Origin: Bedellia somnulentella
Lineage: Eukaryota; Arthropoda; Insecta; Lepidoptera; Bedelliidae
Direction of reading: 5' to 3'
Assembly: GCA_963576735.1 (NCBI GenBank)
Contig: OY755197.1
Span: forward strand, 198,501-262,500
Length of the DNA: 64,000 nt
Under the pieces are notes generated by a model. The model was not told the DNA's origin. It worked only from the letters and a program-made list of their open reading frames with translations, and did no database searches. The position numbers were made by a program, and so were the translations under genes. Shown here one piece after another: positions 18,783 through 29,705 of the stretch. Every line of letters begins with the position of its first letter. Positions within the stretch are counted from its first letter, which is position 1.

Positions 18783-21700
18783 GCCATTTTGTTCCGTATG
18801 TAGAGTAACTGTTGACAAGAGGAAGTGGATTGGTCATTTGCGGAGTAATTCCCATAAGAAAAATGACATTGTTATTGGTGTGGAGGATGGGGTGCAAAAA
18901 ATTTTGTCCGCATTCCGGGATAGAATAGCTACTTATAGAATTGTTGTGCCAGAAGGTAAAGAGCTTTACTCAACGTCTTTATTTTTCATCAATATAAGGA
19001 ATAAAATAAAATCACTTTTAGATCAATCACTACAAAAGCATACTAGTATCAAAGTAAACTTTGAACTTTTTTCAACATTCTTAATGATGAGCAATGATAA
19101 TCAGGAGATGAAATCCTTTTCAACCAAAAATATTTCTCTCCATTTAAATTATGATTTTCATAAAACTTTCTCTGAAATAGAATCCAAACTGATGAAAAAA
19201 ATGGAAGAGTTTCAGGAAAGGGACTCGGGCTGGGCCTTTTTGAACAACTCACATTTTGAGATTAACATCAATAAATATCAACCACTCAGCGGGTCCCAGT
19301 ACACAGCTTTGCCTCAATTTATAAAAAACAAGAAAGCTTGTTTAAATATTCAAAATAACGACGAATACTGCTTCCTGTGGTGCATCACAGCAGCCTTACA
19401 CCCAACAAAGATCCACCCCGAACGGGTGTCTTCCTACCCTCATTTTCAGGATTTATTCAACACTGAAAACATGAATTTTCCTGTAAGTTTCGCAGATATC
19501 ACCATTTTTGAAAAAAATCATCCAAATATTACTATCAACGTATATGGTTTGAGCGATGGCAAGTTTATTGAAGGACCATTATACAGATCAGAATCAATGA
19601 ATAAAAAAGTTAAGCATATTAATTTATTGCTCGTTGAAAACGAGGATAAATCACATTACTGTTTGATTAAAAATCTACCCCGCCTTGTGAGAAGTCAAAT
19701 CACTAAGCATCACGGAAATTTATTCTTTTGTGATACATGTTTGTCATTTTTCAAATTACAAGAAGACTTAATCAATCATGTTTGTGGTGAGACAGCCTAT
19801 TTTTTACCCGAAAAGGGTTCTTTTCTTCAATTTAAAAATTATGATAAGAAACAAGATGTACCCTATGTAATCTATGCAGACTTTGAGACAATGTTACAAC
19901 CAGTGCATGGTTGTGAACCCAACCCTAATATTGCTAATACAACTGATCTGCATCATCATATACCGATTGCTTTTGGGTATAATATAATTTGTTCAGTTGA
20001 TGAAACCCAAAATCGCTACGTTTCTTACAGAGGTAGGAAGTGTGTTTCAAAGTTTATTCAATCACTACAAACTGATTGTAAAAATATTCATGATTCGTTA
20101 AATACCAATAAACCAATGATTTTCACAGAATCAGACAATCTAAATTTTCAAAAGGCAAAGCGCTGTCATATTTGTAACCATTTTCTATGGAATGATAAAG
20201 TTAGAGATCACTGCCACATCTCCTTACGCTACCGCGGCGCGGCTCATGCTCACTGTAATTTGCAATATAAATCACCTAATTTCATACCAATATTTTTTCA
20301 TAACTTATCAGGATATGATTGTCATCTTTTCATCAAGGAACTTGGTGAACTTCCTGGGACGATAAACTTAATTCCAAAAACAAAGGAAAATTATATTTCT
20401 TTCACAAAATTTTTACCTATCGGTGATGGAGATCACATTCAGTTGCGATTTATCGATTCATTCAAGTTTTTGGGAACCAGCTTAGAGAAATTAGCTAAAA
20501 CATTAAAAAAAGAAGACTTTCATTGCCTACGCAAGCATTTTCCAGAAGATAATCACTTTAATCTTTTGACGCGTAAGGGTGTCTACCCTTATAATTACAT
20601 GAGTAATTGGGAGGTTTATTTAGAAGACAGTCTACCTTCCCAGCCCAAGTTTTTCAATACTATGACGAACGAAAACATTTCAACTGAAGATTATCAACAT
20701 GCCCACTCAGTTTGGAGTCAGTTCAAAATTCATAACTTAGGCGAATATACTGATTTGTATCTCAAAAGTGATGTTTTAATTTTAACGGACATTTTTGAAA
20801 GTTTTCGTAAGACATGTAAACATCATTACCAACTGGACCCAGCATTTTATATCACTGCCCCAAGTTTATCATTTGATGCTATGTTGTTAAAGACAGGCGT
20901 TAAACTAGAACTTTTAAATGATTTATCCATGATCCGCATGATTCAAAGTGGAATTAGAGGAGGAGTAGTTATGTGCTCCCATCGTCATGCGAAAGCAAAC
21001 AACAAATCTATGACAGATTATGATCCCTCAAAAGAAAATTCATACATAGTTTATTTAGATTGTAATAATTTATATGGTTATAGTATGTGTCAACATCTCC
21101 CTGAGTCTAATTTCAGATTCCTCAAGCAATATGAAATTGACCAACTTGATATTGTATCAGTAGAGGACGAGGCAGATTATGGCTATATACTTGAAGTAGA
21201 TTTGATGTATCCGCGGAACTTACATAGTGAACACGATGATTTACCATTTTGTCCTGAAAAATGCACCCCACCCGGAGGAAAAAATAAAAAGTTAATTCCA
21301 AATCTATATGATAAATACAATTACGTTATTCACTACAGGCATTTAAAAACATGCTTACAGCATGGCTTAATTTTGCAAAAAATTCATCGCGTGATTACGT
21401 TTAAACAAAGACCTTATCTTAAAACATATATCGACCTTAACACAAAACTTCGTCAAGAAGCTAAATCTGTGTTTGAACAGGATTTCTTTAAACTTTTAAA
21501 TAATTCAGTGTTCGGAAAAACATTAGAAAACATCGAATCAAGGGTTAGCGTTCACTTAGTGAAGCAATGGAGTGACACGACCAACAAAACCAAAAAGAAA
21601 TTGAGTGTTGATAAACTAATTGCAAGCCCGAATTTCCACAGTGTCTCTGTTTTTAGTGAGAACTTAGTAGCTGTTCAGATGAAACCTAGACGAATCGTCA

Positions 21701-21788
21701 TGGATAAACCAATATATATCGGATTCTCAGTACTTGAGCTATCTAAAGCACACATGTACCACTTTCATTACGATATTGTAAAACCATA

Positions 21789-22063
21789 TGTTAAAGCACT
21801 TGGATCCAAGTGCTTTAACGGGCTCAAAACATAAACAATCCAGAGTCGCGTCAGTCACGTCAAGCGCCATCAGAAAGGAGACAAACAGCTTAGCCTATAA
21901 AACCGAGATGCCCGCTGCATCTTTTTTTTTCACAATTGAAGAATCCCAAGAAGACACGGAGAAGACGCGAAGTCATTTAGACTGTTCAATTAAATACTAA
22001 GCTAATTGTAACAGTTTCACAATAAACAAGTCGCAAAAAGAAGATCCTATTATTTCTACATCA
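21789..22063 (+). repeat. BEL 5' LTR
   Basis: Starts TG, ends CA. Bases 21791-21818 form a perfect 28-bp palindrome centred on GGATCC. The sequence GCCTATAAAACC near 21893 is a TATA-box candidate, and AATAAA occurs near 22021. Confidence 0.92.
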
Positions 22064-22081
22064 TTGGCGCCCGAACAGAAA
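22064..22081 (+). promoter_or_regulatory. Primer-binding site, tRNA-Lys-like
   Basis: TTGGCGCCCGAACAG directly follows the 5' LTR. TGGCGCCCGAACAG is complementary to the 3' end of tRNA-Lys as used by several retroelements. Confidence 0.75.
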
Positions 22082-22816
22082 CTTCAGCCTACGCAGCAGA
22101 GGCACCACCAGCAGAACGAGAGAAAAGGAGGACCACGCCACGCCACGCCAAGCCGCCGGTGAAGAAGCCAGGTCCAAGGGTTGGACACAGCAGCCATCCC
22201 ACCTGCCAGCATCTTACAATCATTCCTTTCTTTTCCTCACCTTAAAACCCCTCACCACGGGCAAATTAGTCAAGATAATCAATAGATAATCAATTTACAT
22301 CCATTAATATCTCAGCAATCCCTTTGTATTTTACATCAATCTTATCATAAATCTATTTAATTACCTAGAAAGCACATTACTTCCCATTTATTTCTTAAAA
22401 ATTTTGAGGTTAGAATAGATTCTCAACGGCATGGTCCACATGATGAAATTAAAGTTGAACTGATTGCACAAGGCAATCACCACTCAGCTATTTCTGAGCC
22501 ACAGCCGCTGGTTTCTGTGATCCAGTGTATGACATAGGCCTCCCATGTGCTACAGAGTTAGCGCATAACATTTACAAAGATAATTGCAACTTAACCTTAC
22601 AGCAATTCATCTAACAGGCTCCAACGCCTCACCAAGTGGAATCAGCGCACTCTATTAAGGACATCCAGGTTATGTTTCATACCACATGTCAACTTAAATA
22701 GTTTCTTAATCATATCAATATCAGAATTTCAGCCTTGTCTTGCATTAATTACTTAGTTTTCAATATTTTAACTTCACTTTGGCATTTTAGTGTTTTTGTA
22801 AAACTAGTGAGCAACA

Positions 22817-23188
22817 ACCGTGATAGCCCAGTGGGTAGAACACTTGGTTATCGTGCAAGCGACTAGTGTTCGAATCCTGGGTCGGGCCTACACCAATTTG
22901 TCTTTTCTAAAGACATATGTGTGGTTAGTTTATCATGGTTGTTAACGGTGAGGGAAAACATCGTGAGGAAACCCACATGGCTGAGTTGTACTTAGTCATG
23001 TGACAGTGTATTCGTACAAAACGGCGATAGGCCTGCCCCCTATCACGTGAGTACACTGTCCATGCAAAACGTGGGTACCTTCTCTGGAAACTAGATGGCG
23101 CTTGCCATGTGAGTTCAGAAGTATTGGTACCTCTGCCAACCCCTTCGGGGATATTCGGCGTGAACGTTTATGTTATGTTATGTTATGT
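22817..23188 (+). repeat. Full-length SINE in the BEL leader, 12-bp TSD
   Basis: tRNA-like head (TAGCCCAGTGGGTAGAACAC ... GTTCGAATCCTGGGTCGG), core GGTGAGGGAAAACATCGTGA, then CCAACCCCTTCGGGG and a TTATG-repeat tail. It is flanked by TAGTGAGCAACA at 22805-22816 and 23189-23200. It is the best full copy of the family in this window; others are at 16045, 59175 and 60487. Confidence 0.92.
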
Positions 23189-23736
23189 TAGTGAGCAACA
23201 TAACTAATTTTACAAAACCACATGCTCTTCACTTAGGTTAATCAACCATATATTTTCTACAGCCATCAAGTGCACATGTGAATCATTGACTCACTTTGCT
23301 TATATACATTCACTCAATTAAGTAAAGGCAGCAGTTAAGGTACTCATACCTCACATGTGCCGGCAACTCTAGCAGCATATCAATCAACTCTTCACTTAAT
23401 TCAATTAATTTCAATATACAAACTTAATATTGGTTAGTTTCATGCCAGTTTCCGCTCTACCAAACGATTCAGGGATATATACTTACTACTGTTTCAAACA
23501 ATTTCAGTGAACGTGAACTTCACCGAGGAACGCAGGCCTGCATCATTCAGCTGCTGCCTGTTGTCTCCAGCGGCGTCACCTTCACAAGGAGCGTAAACCG
23601 GTTTACAATTTACTTTAATTTTACATTCTTGCCACACCCTTTACTATAACAATTAACTCCAGAAATTTATCTATATACAGAACCTTTCACTTAACTAGTT
23701 ACTTATTAATTATTAATTATTAATTTCCTTTTCAAA

Positions 23737-25947
23737 ATGACTGACAGTGAATTATCAGTAAAAACAAACACTGCTCATGCCAGTCGAAGCTCAAGCCCTG
23801 CCAAAATGGCAAGCGATGAATATACTGTGCTTAAGTATAAACGCAGTTCCATCAAAGGGCAAATAACCCACTTTAAAAAATATTTATTAAATTTATTAGA
23901 GTATTGTGAATCCCATCCATTGACATCAAGGGATGAACAAATGTTATCATTAAAGCTAGATAAGTTTTTGGAGTTAAACTCTCAATTTGAACACCTGCAA
24001 TCACAAATGGAAGCTCTTAATTTTAGTAACTTAGATTATGAATTAGATGAAAGAGAACTCATATCAAATGAATTCTGTTCTTGTATTGTGAAGGCTCGAA
24101 ATCTGCTCGGTGTCAACAAACCTGCAGACCAATTCCAAGATGCCACTGAAGGGTCAAAGGCCTCCCATCCATGCCACTGTAATGGTCAAGGCACAATGGG
24201 GTTTAGGCTACCTGAAATCACTATACCTAAGTTTGATGGTTCATACTTCAAATGGCTTGAATTCAGAGATACATTTGAATCATTAGTTCACAATAATAAT
24301 CATATTAAACCTATTCATAAATTTCATTACCTCTGCTCATACCTACAAGGTGAAGCAGCCAGGGTTATAGCAAACCTCGAGGTATCTGATTTCAATTATG
24401 TAGAAGCATGGAATATATTATGTGAAAGGTATAACAATACAAAACAATTAGTTAATAATCACCTCAGTGCCCTCTTTAACTTTAAGGTTATGCAGAGTGA
24501 ATCAGACAAGTCTCTTAGGTTTTTAAGTGATCACATCACCAAGAATGTTAGGGCTTTACAGACTTTAGGTCAACCAGTTCAACACTGGGATTCTATTTTA
24601 ATTTATTTAGCTTCCTCAAAGTTTGATCTAAATACTAATATCAAATGGGAAGAATACAAAGGCAATCTTCATTCAGAGTTGCCAACCTTCAATGATTTAA
24701 AGGAATTTATAAAGATAAGAGCTGACATTTTAGAGACATTACCTCAAAGTAAGGTAAGGGTTAACACATCACAGAGTTCAAATAACAGTCATAATAACAA
24801 TCATCATGAATTTAAGCACTATCATAGTAACAACAGTCATATTAAACAAACAATAAATCCACCTCAAGCCTTTATTGTTTCCACTTCAGGTAAGGTAAGC
24901 GATGAGGCTAGCAATCCTCAATTGCCCTCACGTTTACCCAATGCCACTCTAGCATCAACAGTTACAACCAATACTAATTTCAAGTGCCCCCTTTGCAAGG
25001 GTAAACATTTACTGTTCCGATGCTTACGTTTCAGAAAGCTCACATTGGCTGACAGACGGAGTAGGGTCACTGGGCTTAAGGTTTGCACAAATTGCCTTCG
25101 GTCTGACCATATGGTTGCCAAGTGTCCCTATGGAGACTGTCGTAAGTGTGGTGGACGCCATCACACTCTGCTACACAGCTCTCCCCTTCTTCAAAATGAT
25201 GTTGCTCCATCATCACATCCTGTCCCTTCAATGCCTCAGTTGCTTTCTCTCAGTCCTCCAGTTTCCCCTTCAGGGATCATTCGCTCCACCGCCATGATTG
25301 ACATCATCAATCCCCAAAATGGTAAGGTGGAGACAGTCAGATGCTTGCTAGATAGCGGCTCTGACTACTCTTTTCTTTCCGCTGACTTAAGGAATCGCCT
25401 TAAGTTAGCTTCCACACCCTCAATACACAACAGTGTTGCAGGCGTTGGGAACACCTTTCTTAACCTGAGACCACATCAGTGCTCAGCGTTAATTCGTGCC
25501 CGCACTGGCACATACTCACATCTTCACACCTTTTTGGTGTTGCCTTCCGTAGCAAAAAGGCATTCTAATGAAGCCATTGATGTTTCAAATATCACTCTTC
25601 CCTCAGCTATCACATTAGCTGATCCTCAATTCAATCAACCACTAAAGGTTGACATTATGATTGGAGGCGATCTATTCTGGGATCTACTTGGCTCCGAAAG
25701 GCTCACCTTAGGTCCAGGCCTACCCATGCTGCATCATTCACAGCTAGGCTGGATTATAGCTGGCAAGATTTCCCATTCATTACCACAAAATTCACAAACT
25801 TGTAATTTTGTTAGTAGCAGTTCTTTTACCAAGTTAACTAGAACTCATAGACTAAAAACTAGACGTTTCTGTCCTCTCAGCCCACTCAAGGCAGCAGATT
25901 ACCGTCTTGGTGATACTTACACCTTACCAAAACCAATTGGTTATTAA
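23737..25947 (+). CDS. BEL/Pao gag-protease polyprotein
   Basis: 736 residues. The N-terminal half is coiled-coil-rich. From about residue 150 comes a DUF1759 gag domain (LPEITIPKFDGSYFKWLEFR ... HYLCSYLQGEAARVI). Around residues 410-490 lie Cys/His knuckles (CPLCKGKHLLFRC, CTNCLRSDHMVAKC, CRKCGGRHH). Around residues 535-660 is an aspartic protease (DUF1758-like): CLLDSGSDYSFLS with the catalytic Asp, and VDIMIGGDLFWDLL. The frame ends after LGWIIAGKI plus a short tail, where RT should begin. Gag and protease look intact. Confidence 0.88.
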   Translation: MTDSELSVKTNTAHASRSSSPAKMASDEYTVLKYKRSSIKGQITHFKKYLLNLLEYCESHPLTSRDEQMLSLKLDKFLELNSQFEHLQSQMEALNFSNLDYELDERELISNEFCSCIVKARNLLGVNKPADQFQDATEGSKASHPCHCNGQGTMGFRLPEITIPKFDGSYFKWLEFRDTFESLVHNNNHIKPIHKFHYLCSYLQGEAARVIANLEVSDFNYVEAWNILCERYNNTKQLVNNHLSALFNFKVMQSESDKSLRFLSDHITKNVRALQTLGQPVQHWDSILIYLASSKFDLNTNIKWEEYKGNLHSELPTFNDLKEFIKIRADILETLPQSKVRVNTSQSSNNSHNNNHHEFKHYHSNNSHIKQTINPPQAFIVSTSGKVSDEASNPQLPSRLPNATLASTVTTNTNFKCPLCKGKHLLFRCLRFRKLTLADRRSRVTGLKVCTNCLRSDHMVAKCPYGDCRKCGGRHHTLLHSSPLLQNDVAPSSHPVPSMPQLLSLSPPVSPSGIIRSTAMIDIINPQNGKVETVRCLLDSGSDYSFLSADLRNRLKLASTPSIHNSVAGVGNTFLNLRPHQCSALIRARTGTYSHLHTFLVLPSVAKRHSNEAIDVSNITLPSAITLADPQFNQPLKVDIMIGGDLFWDLLGSERLTLGPGLPMLHHSQLGWIIAGKISHSLPQNSQTCNFVSSSSFTKLTRTHRLKTRRFCPLSPLKAADYRLGDTYTLPKPIGY

Positions 25948-26329
25948 TAACCTAAGTTGAATGAATTCATACACAACAAACATTCAACAATTGTTTATGG
26001 TTTACTTTTAATTTACATTTATATACAAATATTTTACTTTATACAATACTTATACACTTTACATCATCCTACACATGGATCAATCATTATTTGCTATTTT
26101 ATTATGTCTTTCCTTCTAGATACAGTAAACAGCTGACTACCTAAAGGTCATTGACATCGAGGTAGTTGACCTTACAAGTTCATCGACTTTGAACTTTAGC
26201 ATATACATATATTTTTAGATTCATTTATCAAATGTATTTGAATCAGCGCGATGATCAATCACCATGATTATCATCATCATCAACGGTGGTCATCATCATA
26301 ATTTCTTTATGCTTTTATTTTCGCCAGGG
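25948..26329. other. Non-coding segment at the BEL internal deletion
   Basis: AT-rich sequence in place of the RT, RNase H and N-terminal integrase, which in BEL elements take roughly 3 kb. ATCATCATCATC-type repeats near 26270-26300. No coding motif. Confidence 0.6.
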
Positions 26330-27039
26330 GAAAACCCACGGAAATATTTTGTGACAATGGGCGAAATTTCGTTGCCGCAGCTAAGGAATTAAATTCATTT
26401 TTTAACGACAATAAAGACTCATTTGTGCAGTTTGCTAATGTTCAAAATATTAACTTTAGATTTTGCCCGGTTTACGCCCCTAATTTCAACGGAAGCGCGG
26501 AAGCTGGCATTAAGCTTGCTAAGTTTCACATTAAACGCATCATGGGTAACACCCACCTCACATTCGAGGAATTATCTTCTCTTTTTGCCCAGGTTGAGGC
26601 TATCCTCAACAGTAGACCCATCGCTCCCCTTTCCTCCTCCCCAAATGATTTGGCAGTTCTCACACCGGGACACTTTCTCCTCGGCAGGTCACTCACGGCT
26701 CTTCCATCACCGGATCTGGCAGACTTACCGACGAAGAGATTGGATCGCTTTCAACTGTTGGAGCAGCTACGGCAAACATTTTGGAGGAGATGGCACAGGG
26801 AATATTTATCAGAGCTACAACAGCGAACTCAATGGCGAGTAAGATGTAGAGACTTGCGCATGGGTGATCTTGTCCTAATAAGCGAAGATAACTCTCCACC
26901 TCTGTTATGGCGAAGAGGGCGAGTCACTAAACTATATCCAGGAGCAGATGGTGTCCCGAGAGTGGCCGATATCAAGACCATGCAATCGACAGTAAGGCGA
27001 GCCATAAATCGCTTGTGCCTACTTGTAGAAGAAGATTGA
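26330..27039 (+). pseudogene. BEL/Pao integrase C-terminal half with DUF5641
   Basis: The frame is open from about 26330, where GKPTEIFCDNGRNF holds the second catalytic Asp of an rve integrase. NFNGSAEAGIKLAKFHIKRI holds the catalytic Glu, and the C-terminal DUF5641 region follows (FWRRWHREYLSELQQRTQW ... GDLVLISEDN). Zinc finger and first Asp are missing through the deletion. It ends 27 bp before the 3' LTR. Confidence 0.85.
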
Positions 27040-27066
27040 AGACTCGTCTTCAATGGCCCCCCAGTA

Positions 27067-27341
27067 TGTTAAAGCACTTGGATCCAAGTGCTTTAACGGG
27101 CTCAAAACATAAACAATCCAGAGTCGCGTCAGTCACGTCAAGCGCCATCAGAAAGGAGACAAACAGCTTAGCCTATAAAACCGAGATGCCCGCTGCATCT
27201 TTTTTTTTCACAATTGAAGAATCCCAAGAAGACACGGAGAAGACGCGAAGTCATTTAGACTGTTCAATTAAATACTAAGCTAATTGTAACAGTTTCACAA
27301 TAAACAAGTCGCAAAAAGAAGATCCTATTATTTCTACATCA
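27067..27341 (+). repeat. BEL 3' LTR
   Basis: Same sequence as the 5' LTR as far as I can read, including the 28-bp palindrome at 27069-27096. Confidence 0.92.
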
Positions 27342-27842
27342 CCATATTATCAAGATAGTGTTAAAATGTGCTACACGGACACTGATAGTTTTATTTATTC
27401 CATAAAATCAGATGATTTTTACCACGATTTGAAAACTCATTTTCTAAAATATTTTGACACAAGTAATTACAGCATTCAGAACGAATACAATCTACCTTGC
27501 ATTAACAAAAAAGTACCAGGTCTGTTTAAGGATGAAATGGGTGGAAAGATAATCTAAGAGTTTGTGGGTCTAAGATCTAAACTGTACTGTGTAAAAACTC
27601 AAGATAAGGTTATAAAAAAGGCTAAAGGTGTCAAAGCATGCATAGTTCGAGATCTGACTGATTCAGACTATAAATCTGTCCTTCATAAAAATAATGTCAT
27701 CCGCAAGAAAAATATTTTGTTTAGATCTATCCGTCATGAATTAATTACGAAAAGCATTAATAAAGTAGCTCTATCTCACAACGATGACAAAAGATTGATA
27801 CGAAGCGATAAAATTAGTACATTAGCCTGGGGTAGCAAACAT

Positions 27843-27863
27843 ATTTTGTGATCTGTTGATTAC
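27843..27863 (-). repeat. Right arm of the 21-bp inverted repeat flanking PolB
   Basis: ATTTTGTGATCTGTTGATTA(C), complementary to 18762-18782 with one mismatch; the PolB stop codon lies inside it. Confidence 0.85.
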
Positions 27864-28412
27864 TTTGATATTAATATGTAGTTTTAATATAGTATAGTTA
27901 AGTACCCTTCATGTAATTAAGATTATGTAAGTGTAAGTAGATATAAGAATGTAATTAATGAAATGTTTTTCAAAATTAAATCATAGTAGAGTATTTGAAT
28001 TGTTGTTTTTTTTTAACCTATAGGTTCTAAATTCATAAAAATGCTATAAATAAATAGGTATATTATTCACTATCAAATAGTATGATGGAAAACAACCAAA
28101 CACGTGTAGCTTACTAATGTGGGGTTGTGTTTGCGTCAGCAAAAACAAGTCTATACTTGTCTATACTGTCGGCACTCTTTGTAATAAAATCGAATGTATT
28201 CTACCAGAAAACTGCAACGCAAACAAATGCATGAGTGTGGAAAAGAACATAAACAACAAGACAAGACACTCGACACGAGGTCTATAAATTGTCAACATGG
28301 CATATTTAACTAACGCTATTTGAGGAAGCATTAAAGCTTCTTCATTCTGTCAACAGGAGTCATACCTACCAGTCTCGGAATAAACGGGTGTTTTATACAC
28401 GTTTTATACAAA
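27864..28412 (+). promoter_or_regulatory. Region between PolB and the second accessory gene, with TATA-like box
   Basis: Mostly AT-rich. GGTCTATAAATTG near 28280 is a TATA-box candidate about 130 bases before the start codon at 28413. No ORF supported. Confidence 0.4.
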
Positions 28413-28848
28413 ATGTCTCTATCGGTAAGATATCTATTCGTTAATTCATAGCATAAAGCAAGAAGTGGACTTGATGAATAAAATTTAAAATAATTAAGTA
28501 CTCATTTATTATTTTTGCTTACAGATCCTGACTGAGCCTTTTGAACCGCAGCAATGTGGTCAAAATTGGTTTGATAGTGACGTCGAAGAACTGAGAGTGC
28601 CAAGCTCAGATCATCTACTTGTGAAAAAGAAAAGCACACCAAGAACATCAAAAAAACGTCGGGCGGATGATGATGATGCTTCAACTTCGTTCGTTGTAAG
28701 CAAATGCCCGCGAGCAGGACATCGACTCGTGAAAATAGAGGTCATCGATTTAAACCGTGGTACAAGTGACAGCGAGCGTGTAGTTCTTAAGGCCCAGTAT
28801 GTAGTGATGGATCCAGTAGACGAAATTATAGACTTAACCGAAAATTAA
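28413..28848 (+). CDS. Polinton accessory protein with C-terminal SUMO-interaction-like motif, spliced
   Basis: A four-codon first exon (28413-28424, MSLS) ends at TCG|GTAAGA. Exon 2 starts at 28525 after a TTTTTGCTTACAG acceptor, in phase, with ILTEPFEPQQCGQNWF, and stops at 28846-28848. The product is about 112 residues: an acidic start, a basic central segment (KKRRADDDD) that could be a nuclear signal, and the terminus VDEIIDLTEN. IIDLT next to acidic residues matches the SUMO-interaction motif consensus. I recognise no family. It lies between PolB and the convergent capsid block. It may modify host nuclear responses, but that is a guess. Confidence 0.55.
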
Positions 28849-29201
28849 GTAAAAAAAATTTGCAAATCCATGTGTAATGATTCTGTGTAAGTAACTTCTA
28901 CAATTAGAAAACATACCTGTTAAAGTCTGTCTTTTTTATAATTAAATATGTAGAAGTTTGTACATTTAGACTTTAGTTTATTATTTCTATATTTAGATAA
29001 TATAAGTTTTCGGTAATTTTTACTATGTTATTTAAGATTTCTTTGTTCTTTAAATGTAAATATAATTGTATACTGTGCAGTAAAAACTATATACTCTGCA
29101 TCTGTTAAGGTATTCTATAATTAATTAAATAAATAAAACTATTGCTTTAAAAAATATTTTTTTATTTCCAAAAAGTACCTTATATCTATTTAAATGTTTA
29201 T
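28849..29201. terminator. Convergent 3' ends with poly(A) signals
   Basis: AT-rich. AATAAA on the plus strand at 29132-29137 and on the minus strand at 29161-29166 suggest that plus-strand accessory transcripts and the minus-strand capsid transcript end here face to face. Confidence 0.5.
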
Positions 29202-29705
29202 TTACAAGAACATACTACCATTTTCTTCATTCATGTTATCATAATACCATTTCCTTAAACAAACCACTGTTTTCAAAGCACAATACTTTTGATGGTTAAA
29301 ACAACAAATTTTCTCACAATCTTGATAACTGTCAAATATTGATTTCAGATTAGGACATTCCCTTTCTCCAATATCTACAACTTTACAATGTGGGGATAAC
29401 TCTTTTACCCATTTACATTTTTCAGACCCTTTAACAAATACATCATTTTTTTCTAAAATAGGTTTTATTATTCTTCTAAATTCGTAATAATCAATGTATC
29501 CTTCTCGCCAGTAAATTCCTCTATTTTTCTCTAACCACTTTACTTGTTTCTTCTCATTATCTGTTAATTTTGAAAATGCAAAGGGTGGTTTCACTAAATA
29601 AATCTGAGTATATTCTGCTGTAGCATAGGCCACTTCTTTAACAATAAACCTATTTTTACAGTCACGAAACCCTTGCAAATCACAGAAAAATAAATTATTA
29701 CTCAT
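29202..29705 (-). CDS. Unknown Polinton late-block protein
   Basis: 167 residues, last gene of the minus-strand block. Its ATG overlaps the stop of the major capsid gene (ATGA at 29702-29705). Visible features are FFCDLQGFRDCKNRFIVKEV at the start, YLVKPPFAFSKLT, a KGSEKCKWVKEL segment, and a cysteine-rich C-terminus (CEKICCFNHQKYCALKTVVC). I have a general memory of similar small proteins starting DLQGF in insect Polinton-like elements, without known function. The conserved Asp and Glu could suit a nuclease-like fold, but I cannot support that. Confidence 0.7.
   Translation of the reverse strand: MSNNLFFCDLQGFRDCKNRFIVKEVAYATAEYTQIYLVKPPFAFSKLTDNEKKQVKWLEKNRGIYWREGYIDYYEFRRIIKPILEKNDVFVKGSEKCKWVKELSPHCKVVDIGERECPNLKSIFDSYQDCEKICCFNHQKYCALKTVVCLRKWYYDNMNEENGSMFL

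Larger units (their letters stand above)
21789..27341 (+). mobile_element. BEL/Pao LTR retrotransposon, internally deleted, very young
   Basis: LTRs of 275 bp at 21789-22063 and 27067-27341; I see no difference between them and their longest conceptual translations are identical. An exact 5-bp duplication CCATA lies at 21784-21788 and 27342-27346. A primer-binding site follows the 5' LTR. Gag/protease are present (23737-25947), then a non-coding gap, then the integrase end and DUF5641 (26330-27039). RT and RNase H are missing, so it was mobilised in trans or deleted afterwards. Confidence 0.95.
18781..27851 (+). pseudogene. polB: Polinton DNA polymerase B, interrupted by BEL element and a nonsense codon
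   Basis: A family B, protein-primed-type DNA polymerase. Coding pieces are 18781-21788 and 27347-27851. The N-terminus starts with a C2H2-like finger (FCSVCRVTVDKRKWIGHLRS), then a segment around CFLWCITAALHP and a CxxC zinc motif (CDTCLSFF). Exonuclease motifs are YADFETML, HNLSGYDCH and LYLKSDVLILTDIF. An HNH/VII-like zinc segment (CHICNHFLW...VRDHCH) follows the first. Polymerase motif A is YLDCNNLYGYSM, B is LLNNSVFGKTLEN, and C is CYTDTDSFIY, beyond the insertion. The gene is cut at 21788 by the BEL element and has an in-frame TAA at 27555-27557, so it is inactive. A 21-bp inverted repeat lies at both ends of the gene. Confidence 0.92.

Noticed and set aside
21788..22000. 70-codon ORF, repeated at 27067
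   Set aside because: It lies within the LTR and is present in both copies only because the LTRs are duplicated; part of the leader, not a known protein.
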